Source: Chinchilla lanigera
Lineage: Eukaryota > Chordata > Mammalia > Rodentia > Chinchillidae
Direction of reading: 5' to 3'
Length of the DNA stretch: 64,000 nucleotides
NCBI RefSeq assembly: GCF_000276665.1
Contig: NW_004955459.1
Span: 14,359,796 to 14,423,795 of the forward strand
Shown one piece after another: positions 24,200 through 34,904 of the stretch. Every line of letters starts with the position of its first letter. Position 1 is the first letter of the stretch. Made by a program: the position numbers and the translations under genes. Below the pieces are notes generated by a model. It searched no databases. It was given only the letters and a program-made list of their open reading frames with translations, and was not told the origin of the DNA.

Positions 24200-25370
24200 T
24201 GCACATGTGAATTTCTTCTATAATTATTGGTAATAAATTGTATGCTATTATTAACCCAGAATATTTGTTCATTCATTACCAATGAATGTTTTGTTTGTTT
24301 GAAGAAGTCCAAAGTTACAGATCATTTTGAGAAGTCTTATGATTAGGACTCAAGTGATGTGAATGATGATCACAACACATATATACTAAGAAAAGCTCAG
24401 ATGAACATCTGCCTGAGTGGAAATCAGCTTTCATAAGGACTGATTCTGAATGGATGATACAATGGATGCTACATGCCATGTGGATATAACTCAATGTTGA
24501 TTCTCAGAGGACCCACAGCACCCTAAAGAAGCCAGAATAACACCAGCAGATTTCTCCCTTGAGGATCAGCCAAGTGGGAGTTTCTTTGTTCTGTAGGCTA
24601 CAGATCTGGCCTATGTAGACTCAAAACCATATATCTGCGAGAACAGGGCCGTGAACTTTTTTATTTCATGTTTGTGATAGTCACTCAGGTTTTCATCTTG
24701 GAATCCTTACAACAGAAAAAAATCTTAGTCTGTTCAAATGGGAATGGGAAGAGGAGGAGGAGGAGGGGTTGGGAGATGAAACATTTTGAGCTATGATTGT
24801 TGAAAAAAAGATACCCAGACATTTTCAGAAAAACAGAAGATTTTAAAATACAGTAAGCCAGGTCTTAAGTCTTTCTGACTTCCATTTCCCTATGGGCTGA
24901 GCATGCTTCCTGCAAAAACAATGGGTAGTGAAGATTGTGCAAATTTACATGCTTTTCCCATCAAACATTTAAAAATTACAAGTAGGTACTACTGCAGGCA
25001 AAAGAAGCATCCTTTGATATTGCTTCTTCACTGAAGCTTTGATTTTATTTTAAACAGGCCTGACTTTCAGTCTGGAAATCTGTAAAAAGAATAAGGCAAC
25101 CCAGGAGCACAGCTGATGCATGCCCTGAGTAGCTCCCTCAGGGGGCGGAAATATGAAGCAGAGTAGGAAGTCTGTGGACACCCTCCCTTATTGAAAGATT
25201 TTGTTCTTGAAGACCAGGCTTAAGGAAATTGAAGACTATGACTCACTCATGTGTCTCCACAGAAAATAACAATTATATCTCTTCAGCCCTATTGTGAAGA
25301 GTATGTGGATCAGACCTCATGAATTATGTCCAGTATAATTTTAATAAGACTTGTCCTGCAGAAGTGAGAT
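24200..25370. other. Unassigned noncoding DNA
   Basis: No gene or repeat identified. A short GGAGGA run lies near 24752-24767. Confidence 0.45.
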
Positions 25371-25374
25371 TTGG

Positions 25375-25618
25375 ACAGCGATCAGGTGGGGACTGGTAGA
25401 TGGTGATGGTTGATGAGGGATGAGCATTGGAGGTGGGGATGCTGGAGGTAGTAGAGACGGAATTAGAAGTTGTAGTCATAATAGAAACAATGATGGTGGT
25501 GGCAATCGTCATGGTGATGTGTGCTGGCGGCAATGGAAGTGTAGAGGTAATGATAGTGTTGAGGGGGTAATAGAGATTGTGTTGGCGGGAGTACTGGTAG
25601 TAAAGGAAGTATGAAGTA
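25375..25618. repeat. Degenerate GGT/GAT-rich minisatellite-like tract
   Basis: About 240 bp are dominated on the plus strand by GGTGATGGT, GATGGTGGTGG and GGAGGTAGTAGAG-type words, so the plus strand is rich in G, A and T with few C. The minus strand translates as runs of T, S, P and I. The two overlapping open frames here are composition artefacts of an eroded trinucleotide-type repeat. Confidence 0.6.
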
Positions 25619-26293
25619 AGGAAAATGTGTGCTGAGATGGGATAATGAGGATGGTAAATAAACACGTAGACTGTTCCCCAGTCTTTCATTCCCTGACATA
25701 TCTTCTCCTTCATGATTTCAACAATGCTGAGATAGTGTTACACAGTGATTAGGTTGTCATCATGTGCAGAATTTTTGTCTCCCTCCACTTCAGTCAATTG
25801 AGATCTGAATATGAGATGCTGCTTTATTCTTGTTACTGTTACTGCTGAGGACAATGGGCAGGGAGTATCATCCCAGGTTCTTTTCTCTGGACCAGTTCTG
25901 TCTCAAAGCAATTTTGCGGGGGGAAAATTCATCCAAAGAAAAAAATTCAAAGTTAAGAAAGGCATAACAGGCAATGGCAATCATTTTGCCTGAGAAACAT
26001 TATCAATTCTATTTTTAACACATTACCCTTTCTGCTGTGCCTCTATGTTATCAGAAAAATCTTCTGGGGAAAACCTCTGGGCCAGTTTCATTGACAAATA
26101 GAGATAAGATCAATTACATGAATAAACTACTCGGGCAGACTAGAAGAACGCTAGCAGAAGAGCCTCAGAGGGAAACCCAAGGTGAGGACCCTTCTTTGTG
26201 TCACATCATTATCCAGGCATTTTTCATGCAGAGTCCCAAAGTGGGTATCAGCAGGGAATGAAGAAAATAATATTACCACAAAAGCTAGTATCT

Positions 26294-26345
26294 ATTTGCA
26301 CACACATACACACACACATACATACACACACAAACACACACACAG
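26294..26345. repeat. (CA)n microsatellite, interrupted
   Basis: CACACA runs are interrupted by TA and AA dinucleotides over about 50 bp. Confidence 0.9.
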
Positions 26346-26487
26346 CAAAGATATGCTGGAAAAAGAAGAGCTGAAAGTACTGCTATTGCTAGAAAATAAC
26401 AATTTTTACTTAATCCTTAAAAGTAAGAAAAGTTTGCAATGCTCAAGATGTAAGGATACAACTTTAGCATATCTTATGCCATCCCCC

Positions 26488-26592
26488 AAATCAATGATAT
26501 GCAAAATGTGGTCCAAGCTTTCTTTATTTAAAATGTTGATTCTTGGGCTCCATCCTCATTATTTCATATTCAACATTTTAAACCAGAGATAG
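26488..26592 (-). repeat. MER5-like hAT-derived fragment
   Basis: The plus strand reads ATGCAAAATGTGGTCC, then GTTGATTCTTGGGCTCCATC, resembling the antisense MER5A order of a fragment ending GTGGTCC followed by a CTGGGCCCCA-type block. It is eroded. Confidence 0.4.
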
Positions 26593-27086
26593 ACAGTAGG
26601 AAATATTTCCTTCACTTTTAAATGTAAGAATATGTTGTTCATCTCACCAAGATGCTCAGATTCAATAGGTGTACGAGAATTTAGAAAGAGCTGTTACACC
26701 TTGTCCACAATGATAAAAGAATCTATCATCTGTCGCTATTATTGTAGATAGAATCACTATTCATAGTCATGGTAAAATTAACCAAAAGTAAAGAACAGTA
26801 AGAAATAAAATAGACAAAAAGACATTTAAAGCTTGGTAAAGTGAAAGACAAAGGTATATTATTTACAAGAACATGGAAAAGGTTCACTGAATCTGAACTG
26901 TCAAAGTCTCATCATTTAGTGATTTCTACTGATCATTTAGAGATGTCAGAATCATGTTGCAAAAAGTTTGAGGTAGGAGATATAACCAGATTTCTGTGCA
27001 TTGACCTTTGGAATCTCAGGAGAAGATCAAAAAGCAAGAACTCAGAGATTCAGAGATAAAGACAGTGCATCTGGAAGCAGTGGCAC

Positions 27087-27190
27087 TCTGCAGTGTGGCA
27101 CCAAAGCAGCAGCACCTGCAAGGGCGTTGTTAGAAATGCAAATTCTCCGGGCCAACTCAGGGAGGGGGACAAGCCTGATATAGCTAAAGA
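27087..27190 (-). repeat. MER5A-like nonautonomous hAT fragment
   Basis: The plus strand reads GTGTGGCACCAAAGCAGCAG, CACCTGCAAGGGCGTTGTTA, GAAATGCAAATTCTCCGGGC, the antisense signature of MER5A (GCAGCATCACC, TTGTTAGAAATGCAAATTCTC). It is an ancient mammalian hAT MITE. Confidence 0.75.
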
Positions 27191-27483
27191 CTGACACTCA
27201 AAACACTGCAGAAAACTCATTGAACTGAGATGCGAGGACTGCCAGCAGGGAGGCCTGGTGGCACCTTTTCTGCAAGGTGATTCTGGCTTCTCATACACAG
27301 TTCTCAAGTAGCTGTACATCACAAGTTTTACGTCTGCATAATTAATTGGCCCTTTCACAGACTGTCACACAGAAAGGGACAATAAAATAAATTTTTTAAG
27401 TGTTCACTTCCTGCGAAACAAAGAGGTACTCTCTGCACGGACTAGACAGTTTTTCTAGCATTTGCTTCTTTTATCACAGCTTC

Positions 27484-27634
27484 AAAAATATTGGAGTTAG
27501 GGGGCTGGGGATTTAGCTCAGTGGCAAAAGCGCCTGCCTGGCAAGCGCAGGGTCATGAGTTCGATTCCTGGTACCGGAAGAAAAGACAAAAAGACAAAAA
27601 AACAAGACAAAACAAAACAAAAATATTGGAGTTA
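27484..27634 (+). repeat. Young ID-like SINE with perfect 16-bp target duplication
   Basis: The body (27500-27618) starts GGGGCTGGGGATTTAGCTCA. It keeps an RNA polymerase III A-box-like TAGCTCAGTGG and a B box GAGTTCGATTCC, ends in GGTACCGG, and has a GAAAAGAC/CAAAA-type A-rich tail. AAAAATATTGGAGTTA at 27484-27499 and 27619-27634 is identical, so this insertion is recent. It is the only young copy in plus orientation and the best reference copy in the window. Confidence 0.95.
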
Positions 27635-27639
27635 AATTT

Positions 27640-28840
27640 CAGCATCTTAATAACTTCCAGAAGAAGACTGAATTTATCTATCAAAGATTGTAGGGAAAGA
27701 GGCAATAGCAAGAAATTGAAAAAGTAAAGAGAGAATACTAATAGTAGTGTCTGTCAGGTGGATTTTAGCACCTAAATTATCCTTTTACATTTAGAAATGG
27801 CAGACTAACAATTCAATTTAAAATTTAGAGAGCCAAGCTCGACCATGAAGTTTTATTCCATTTTAACATTGTTCTTCAAATTATTTAAACTATTGACATT
27901 ACTGAAACATCCCCTGCTCCCAAGTCTTGTTCAGCACAAATACACGTATAAGATTGTAGGACCCCGTGACTCTAGCACTTTGAGTGTTTCTACAACCAGC
28001 AACACGCAGATGATGCCAAGGTCTTCCGCTAGGTGGAGCAGTGCTTGGACCCCTTGAACATCAGTTAACAGTGGCCCTGGGAGAGTTTCTAAGCTGAACT
28101 ATAGGGTGCACTTCCCTAGGCAACCCCAAGTGAGCAAGATTCTCTGGAGCTCTCTCCTCAAAGCAAAATCTTTCGAAGAAGTTTACCTTTTACATCTTTC
28201 AGCTTGTGACTGGTGGGGTCTGTCTATTTCCTGAGATGCCCTGGAGGCATCATTCCTATTGTCCTAGTTCAAAGAACATGGTCTCTTTTCATAGGCCCTA
28301 ATATTTTTGGCAACCACACTCTCCTTGACCCCATTTTCGTATGCACATTTTTTCTGTCCAGGCTGCACAATTTTCATATAGTTCTGTACACTTTTTTCTC
28401 TTGATTCTCATAAATCTGGCTGAAAGCAGATAACAGTACCTTGAAACTTGGGTTGCAATGAAATTTTCTTCACCAAATAAAGTAGTCTACCACCTTTAAA
28501 TTTCTCACACAAAATCTCAGGACAAGAACAAAAGGTAGACAAATTATTTTCTAGAATAAAATATGCCTGGCCTCTAGTTCAGTTTCCAGTACAGTGTTCA
28601 TTCCTAACTAAAATGTAATGAGCCTGTCCTTTACAGTCTTTACTCCTATCAACATTTGGATTTTCTGAGCTCAGAACATAATCATTCATCAAGTGTTGCT
28701 TACAATAGTCTAGGGCTTCTCTGCCCTACATTTTTAGAACTTTTCAAGCTGCTTTTGTAAATCATTTTTCAGGGCTTCTGAACCACATTGTCTGGTGTAG
28801 TCACACAAACAATCATACTTTCTACCAGTTTTCCATATTG
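27640..28840. other. Unassigned noncoding DNA
   Basis: No gene or nameable repeat identified. Confidence 0.45.
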
Positions 28841-29235
28841 GTCACTTTTTTACCACTGAGACAAAATATTGAACATTTGTAATTTAAGAAGTTTATTTTG
28901 GCTCAAGGTTTTAGTGAGTTTAGTTCATGGTTAGCTGGCTCTAAGTTAGAAGCAGCATGGTTGAAAGGCATCACAGAGAAAAGCTCTTCAACCCATGATG
29001 TCCAGGAAGCAAACACAGAAGGAAGGAGCCAGAGACAAGAACATTCCTTCTATGTCACACACCCCAGTGACCCATCTCTTTTGTCCAGGCCCTATCTCCT
29101 GGCAGCATATCCAGCTAGGAGTGGATTAATCCACTGATAAACATAGTATTCCCAGAATTAAATCACCTCACAAAGTCTCATGTCTGAACATGTGAGATTT
29201 GTGGGGGACATTTTGTACTTAATCATAACAAATAT
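28840..29235 (-). repeat. MaLR LTR (ORR1/MT-like), antisense
   Basis: Reverse-complement LTR order on the plus strand: ACTGAGACAAAATATTGAAC, GAAGTTTATTTTGGCTCAAG, a GTTCATGGTTAGCTGGCTCT segment, CACCCCAGTGACCCATCTCT, GGATTAATCCACTGATAAAC and GATTTGTGGGGGACATTTTG, then AATCATAACA. Together these mark an ERVL-MaLR LTR. The copy at 48056-48480 has the same plan. Confidence 0.78.
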
Positions 29236-29244
29236 AAATATAAA

Positions 29245-29395
29245 ATACAGGCACTGCCAAGGGAAGTGTTATGAAATCAGCACTCTAGAAGGCTGAGTTA
29301 GGAAGACTGCAAATTAGAACACAGCCTAGGCAAAAAAATAAAAAAAATATGAGGATACAGTTCATTGAGAAGGCCTCAGTTTCAATCTCTAGTAT

Positions 29396-29400
<5 letters not shown>
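29245..29400 (+). repeat. B1-dID SINE, diverged
   Basis: The segment reads CAGCACTCTAGAAGGCTGAG, then ACACAGCCTAGGC (B1-like), then TGAGGATACAGTTCATTGAG, AAGGCCTCAGTTTCAATCTC (ID-like) and a GAAA tail. The tail leads straight into the GAAA array that follows. Confidence 0.7.
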
Positions 29401-29701
<301 letters not shown>

Positions 29702-29867
29702 AGCATTCCTGTGATTGCATAACTAGGTGGGTGTTATAGTTTGGGATTTAAAAGGGGAAAACAATACAATAGAGGACACTTAATTGTAAGATTATTTATA
29801 ATAGCTACCCAAAATGTCATACAACAAAAGAGTACAGGAAATCTGCCCTCACACTAAAAGACCAAAG

Positions 29868-30435
29868 AATCCAGCTGAAGGCCTGGATCCTATGGCCATG
29901 TCCTGCATGAGTCCAGCTGAGGACCTAGAGCCAATAACAATGCCTCCACAAATCCAAGTGGAGGCCAAACCCCACAACAATGTCTCATGCAGGTCTTTTT
30001 CACAAATCTGCACTGGAAGGGTCCAAAGTCTAGTGGTACAGGCTAGAAAGTCTGTGCCAGCAGGATGAAGGATCTGTGCTAGCAGGCTGAGAGATCTGCA
30101 TTGGAGTCAGGAAGCAAAGCTCAAAGTAAGAACCAGCACTCCCCTGAAAAGTACCATAGCCGTCCTCAGCAACAGGGAGGTCCTGAGCTCCCCTGATGTT
30201 GAGAGCAGCTGAGTCCATATCAGGAAAGCCAGTGTGACAGACTTCTCCAGGAGACTGAGCAGTGCCCCATTTCCCCTCTGGAGCCACGAAGTGATGCTCA
30301 AAGTGAGGACCAGAGCTCCCCCAAAGTGAACCAGGACCATTCTCAGCAACAATAAGGTCCCAAGCTCCTTCAGTGATGAGAACAATAGAGTTCATCAGAA
30401 AAGCCAGCATGACAAGCTCCTCCAGTAGAACCAAC
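29868..30435. repeat. Nested imperfect tandem duplications
   Basis: Three units of about 42 bp share a CCAGCTGAGGACCT-like core at about 29870, 29910 and 29952. Units with TCTGTGCCAGCAGGATGA, TCTGTGCTAGCAGGCTGA and TCTGCATTGGAGTCAGGA follow at 30048-30108. Then two copies of about 145 bp repeat with a period near 178 bp (about 30107-30250 and 30285-30427), sharing a CTCAAAGT start, TCCTCAGCAACA/TTCTCAGCAACA and GAAAGCCAG. I could not place it in a named family. It may be the repeat region of an LTR element. Confidence 0.65.
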
Positions 30436-30999
30436 AGCTCCCTAGAGCTTCCAATAGCTTACCTTCTTCTCCAGTTCTGCCTCTTACGCTGCCAGCAACA
30501 ATCCTCAGGTGGGCCTCCCATACCTGCACCTCCTGGGTCAGTTCAGCTGGGTGTTACAAGTTGACCATCAAATGTCAATCCATCACAGTGAGTTAACTTA
30601 ACTGATAATTTAATAAATTATTTAAAATGCATTAGTTAAAAATCAATCTCCTCCACATTTGAACTCACCAGATTCTAAGGGTTGGAGACAGTATCCATAG
30701 GTTAGAACATAAGAAAAGTTAAGCTTACCTGCTGATTTTGTGATCTTACAGAACTAAAGCAGGAAGAGGGACACTAGGACTAGGGAATGGGATGCAATTG
30801 AGACTGATAATCAGAAAAGTCCAGTCTGAGGAATGGAGATATATGACATAGAGGAAGAGCACTATCCAGCCTCAGGAATGATCACATCTGATGGTTCTAA
30901 CAGGGAGTAAAGGTAACTTGTTCTAAAACAAAGAGAAGAACCCAGGACTGTTTCATGTCAAGGGCTGCTGGAATCTCTTTAGGGCATGCAGAAAAGACA

Positions 31000-31315
31000 G
31001 AGTGTACCAAAGCAAGTACCCTACATTGGCAAGAGCACCTCCACTTTTATGCATGGGGCAGTATACACTGGTGCAAACACTTTAATAAACACATTGACAG
31101 AATCTATTAAAGTGAAATATTGCAAGCTTTCTAAGACCTATGTACTATTTCCAGAAATACCTGCTGACATGAAATAGAGTATGAATTAGGAGCATTAACA
31201 TCAGCTTTGTTCATAGTAGTCCAAATTGGAAACTATCCAAACATCTATCAAATGTAGAATGGATATGTATATTTTAGTATAGTCATGCAATGACTAATAT
31301 TGTGGTGTTTAAAAC
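31000..31315 (+). repeat. Old L1 fragment, 5' piece
   Basis: The segment reads GCATTAACATCAGCTTTGTT, CATAGTAGTCCAAATTGGAA, ACTATCCAAACATCTATCAA and GTAGAATGGATATG, a diverged version of the L1 ORF2 end (the ...NWKLSKHLSN... region). It appears to continue at 33305-33600 after an interruption by younger elements. Confidence 0.65.
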
Positions 31316-31402
31316 ATAGCTAGAAATTATTTGACACTTTCTAATCTAAAGGTGGGATCCATGTGTCCTTGCTTTGAATCTAGTTGAGCTGGTGCCAATT
31401 CT
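31316..31402 (+). repeat. MLT1-like LTR, 5' piece
   Basis: About 87 bp, including TGACACTTTCTAATCTAAAG and GGGATCCATGTGTCCTTGC, precede the young L1. The target duplication shows that it continues at 32847. It lies between two halves of an old L1 and so inserted into that L1. Confidence 0.5.
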
Positions 31403-32846
31403 TTTTTTTTTAATTTTTTTTATTTTAAAGATAAAAGGAGGGAAACATTAACAGACATGCAACATTTTACAACATATCACAAGCACAATACAGACAATAC
31501 AGAGTTACAAACAAAGCGGTAGGGAATTAACAATGGTGGTTGTATTACATATTGATATCTTCAAAGTGGCTTCTCATGAAAACAGATATAGACATGCAAT
31601 ACTGGTCAACCAAAGACTCATTGACAGTTTCTTTCAGCATATAAATAGAAGACAGAAGAACAACCATGTTAACTATCCTATATATACATACATACAAAAT
31701 TTCTCCTTCTTTCCCTTCTCTTTTCCCACATCCCAGAAGCCCTTTACTCTTCAGTGGTTTCCTATCATTTCACAGTGTCTATCATACCTCCGAGTTTAAA
31801 TTAACTCTTTCAAGTTTTACACTAGTGACACAATGCGGTGCTTGCACATGTATGTTTGATTTATTTCACTTATGAGTATGGTCTCTAGTTGTGACCATTT
31901 AAATATAAAGGCCTCGAGTTTATCTTTCTTTATAGCTGAGTAATATTCCATTATATAAAAGTACCACAATTTTCTTATCCAATCCTCGGTGGATGGACAT
32001 TTGGGTTGCTTCCACATTTTAGCAATTACAAATTGTGCTGCTATGAACATAGGTGCACATATATCACTGTGATATGATGTTTTTAGATCTTCTGGGAAAA
32101 TACCCAGCAGGGGGATAGCTGGGTTGAATGGGACCTCTAAACCTAGTTTTCTCAGGAATCTCCAAACTGATTTCCACAGTGGTTTCACCAGTCTGCATTC
32201 CCACCAGCAGTGGAGAAGGGTTCCTATTTCTCCACAGCCTCGCCAGCATTTGTTATTGGTTGATTTCTTAATGCTAGACATTCTTACTGGGGTAAGGTGG
32301 AATCTTAGTGTTGTTTTAATTTGCATTTCTCGAATGACTAATGATGTTGAACATTTTCTCATATATTTATTTGCCATTTGTATCTCCTTGTCTGAGAAAT
32401 GTGTATTCATCTCAGCTGCCCATTTTTGGATTGGGTCTTTGAATTTGGAGGGGCTGAAATTTTTTAATTCTTTATATGTTCTAGATAGAAGCCCTTTGTC
32501 TGAGGGACAATCAGCTAAAATTTTTTCCAAGTTTGTGGGTTTTCTTTTGACTCTGCTGGTGATTTCTTTAGATGTGCAGAAACTTTTCAGTAGGATGAGA
32601 TCCCAGTTGTTGATTCTTTCAAGTGTTTCATGTGCAATTTGGTTTTCATTCAGTAACTCTCTGCCTACCCCTATGTCTTCGAGGTTTTTACCTACTTTCT
32701 CTTCCAATAGATTTAGTGTTTCTGGTTTAATATTGAGATCTGTGAACCATTTTGACTTGAGTTTGGTGCATGGTGATAGGCTTGGGTCTATTTTCAGTTT
32801 TTGGCAGGTATTAAGCCAATTTTTCCAGCAAGCTGGTGCCAATTCT
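31387..32846 (-). mobile_element. Young 5'-truncated L1 with 16-bp target duplication
   Basis: AGCTGGTGCCAATTCT flanks the insertion at 31387-31402 and 32831-32846. The element (about 31403-32830, 1.43 kb) is in minus orientation, with an A-rich tail seen as T-runs at 31403-31425, a 3' UTR of about 390 bp and the last third of ORF2. The exact duplication and open ORF2 part point to recent insertion. It is 5'-truncated and has no promoter, ORF1, endonuclease or reverse transcriptase core. Confidence 0.93.
31817..32830 (-). pseudogene. L1 ORF2 protein, C-terminal part, uninterrupted
   Basis: About 337 codons are open to the natural ORF2 stop. Visible landmarks are LKSKWFTDLNIKPETLNLLE near the start, KSFCTSKE, NTHFSDKEIQMANKYMRKCS, then the cysteine/histidine cluster CWRGCGEIGTLLHCWWEC typical of the L1 C-terminal segment, PFNPAIPLLGIFP, and LWYFYIMEYYSAIKKDK before the end. 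The endonuclease and reverse transcriptase domains are absent because the insertion is truncated, so it is not a functional retrotransposon. The first few residues before WKNWLNT come from flanking DNA. Confidence 0.93.
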
Positions 32847-33304
32847 GATCACCAGATTTTGGTAGAAATGATGCCACACATGATCAGAATCTATGCCATA
32901 AAAGAGCATGTCTTTCTGCCTAATGATGCTAAAACATTCTTTCTTAGAATCTTGAACTTCTATATAAGAATTTCACTGCCTGATACATGACCTTATTGTA
33001 AGGAATTTCAAGCCATACTGAGAGGACACTTGTAAGTGTCCTGCCTGACCCACAGCATTAGCTGTGTCACCCTGGTGCAGCTCCAGACACATCAGTGAAG
33101 AAGGCTCCAAGTCATCACAATCCCAGTCACTGGAGCCTTTCCAGTGGAGCCTTCAGACACAGAGTAGCATGCAAATCCCCAAGCTGTGCCTTATTGTAAT
33201 TCCTTACCCATAGAATTTATGAGCATAATAAAAGTGTTGTTCATTTCATGCCACTTTGGAGTGCCAGTGGGGAGTAACGTTATACAGCAACAGGGAACTG
33301 GGGC
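32847..33304 (+). repeat. MLT1-like LTR, 3' piece
   Basis: The piece contains a GTGCAGCTCCAGACACATCA, GTGAAGAAGGCTCCAAGTCA segment, then ATTTATGAGCATAATAAAAG, TTCATTTCATGCCACTTTGG and CAGCAACAGGGAACTGGGGC. These follow the order of the 3' half of MLT1-type MaLR LTRs (AATAAA, GCCACT..GTTTGG, CAGCAA.AGATAACTG). It is the continuation of 31316-31402. Confidence 0.6.
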
Positions 33305-33600
33305 ACTGATATCAACAAACTACAGCCACAGACAGAAACATGGGTAAATATACCATAAAAGAAACTAGATATAAAAATAGTACAAATTACATGATTTGGT
33401 TTACATAAAATTTAAAATGAAATTAGGGGGTTATTTCTGGGTGCATATAAAGCAAAACAAGAAAGTGATTACCATAAAATTGAAGATAAAGTGTACATCT
33501 AAAGGACAGAAATTTTTTTTTGTAGTCAAGGATACTTGTCCTTATGCTTTTGGGTGCAGATAATTTTCTATTTCTCGATCATGGATAGGTACATGATTAT
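33305..33600 (+). repeat. Old L1 fragment, 3' piece
   Basis: The segment reads AACTACAGCCACAGACAGAA, ACATGATTTGGTTTACATAA, AATTTAAAATG, then GGGTTATTTCTGGGTG and a TTTTCTATTTCTCGATCATG-like part. This is the order downstream of the ORF2 end in old mammalian L1s, so it continues 31000-31315. Confidence 0.6.
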
Positions 33601-33606
33601 TCACCT

Positions 33607-33936
33607 GCCATGGTTTGTGCCTGGATGTCCCCACAAAGCCACACATAGTCATGGGGTGGGATTCTAGAGTTTATGATTTATTCATGGACCAATGTTGGGA
33701 TTATAGATATGAGTGCTACACCCACCCTGGGACTGCTAGTTTGCACACAGTGTAAGGGAGGAAAAGAAGCAGCCTGCCTCCTCTCCTCCATTGTGCTTTT
33801 GTTGCTTTTGCTGTGCCTTGGAGCCAGCCAAGTGTGGACTGAAACCTCAACAAACTGTGAACTAAATAAACCTTTCTTTCCTTAATACTAAGTGTCAGGT
33901 ATTTTGTCTCAGCAGTGAGAGAAAAGTAACTAAGAC
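33607..33936 (+). repeat. MaLR LTR (ORR1/MT-like), solo
   Basis: The LTR has an ATGGTTTGTGCCTGGATGTC, CCCACAAAG start, then GAGCCAGCCAAGTGTGGACT, GAAACCTCAACAAACTGTGA, ACTAAATAAACCTTTC (polyadenylation-signal region) and AGTGTCAGGTATTTTGTCTC, with AGTAACTAAGACATC at the end. It is one of the clearest LTRs in the window and carries no internal genes. Confidence 0.85.
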
Positions 33937-34364
33937 ATCACCTTAAAATAATTTGCTAATCTCTGAATTTATGTTTTATGTAACTTTCTGTATGTATATT
34001 GTTACAGAATAAAAAGTTTTTAAGAAAAATGTCATTCTGCCTGCTGGGTAAAATGTGACTCCAGGAAGGAATTGTGGAAGTCGGGAACTAAGTTTCCAGA
34101 CTGACTCTGCAATCCCTGGGGAAGAGAAGATCACTGTGGATTAGCTAGGCCAATGGAGACAGGAGATTCACTCTGATATATTTGGAAAGAGGACCTAAGG
34201 AATTTTCTACAGGATTAGATGGGGTTGGGGAGCTCAAAAAAGAGAATTATAAAGCATTACAAATTTGAGTTATTATGCATTTCAACATTAACAATTAGTA
34301 TTTGGGTTTTTTGTAATGTGCTTAGTTCTCTTAAATCCATATATACTTTGGACTTAGTCAATAT

Positions 34365-34900
34365 GTAACTTGAAGAATCAGGTGACGATGAACCAGCAAT
34401 CCTACCTGAAGATCTATATTAACGGAGGATATCTAGACTACTGTATTCCTTGTGACCTCATTTACAACAGTCAAGGAAAAGAAGCAACACAAATGTCTAT
34501 TAAAGGACGAATGGATAAAGAAAATGTAGTGCACCTAGGCAGTGGAGTATAATTTGGCCTTTGCAACAATGGGATGCATCTGTACGACTTTATTTTAAAG
34601 GAAATAAGTCAGGCACAGGAAGAAACAGAACTGAATTCATAGTACAGTGTTCAGAGGCCAGCACACAGAAGGGAGGGAGGAAGGAATACAGGAAGGTGAT
34701 TATTTCAGATTTTAAACACAATTTCACTTGCTAAAGCTTGATAAACACTTTATGGATGAAACAAAGTAAGATTGTTTTTATTTTAACTCAGGAGGATTCA
34801 GAGACTCTAGTGGGTTATAACTGATATATGAGAGAAGGGATATAAGTAACAGTTAGTTCCTATTAGAGGTTGTGTCTGTCCAACCATCTACTTTTTTCCA
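34365..34900 (+). repeat. L1 ORF2 end and 3' UTR fragment
   Basis: The segment reads ACGATGAACCAGCAATCCTA, CTCATTTACAACAGTCAAGG, then CACAAATGTCTATTAAAGGA, CGAATGGATAAAGAAAATGT and GGAAATAAGTCAGGCACAGG. This is the conserved L1 order just before the ORF2 stop, followed by a purine-rich 3' UTR-like part. Stops and gaps show an old copy. Confidence 0.82.
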
Positions 34901-34904
34901 ATTT

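Noticed and set aside
27500..27575. tRNA-like sequence with A and B boxes
   Set aside because: It is the head of a retroposed SINE with a target duplication and an A-rich tail, not a tRNA gene.
30030..30434. 134-codon minus-strand open frame
   Set aside because: It lies across tandemly duplicated units with no known domain and no conserved start. It is treated as repeat-derived, although the block itself is flagged as a finding.
32124..32990. 288-codon plus-strand open frame
   Set aside because: It is the antisense shadow of the L1 ORF2 fragment on the minus strand and runs on into flanking LTR sequence.
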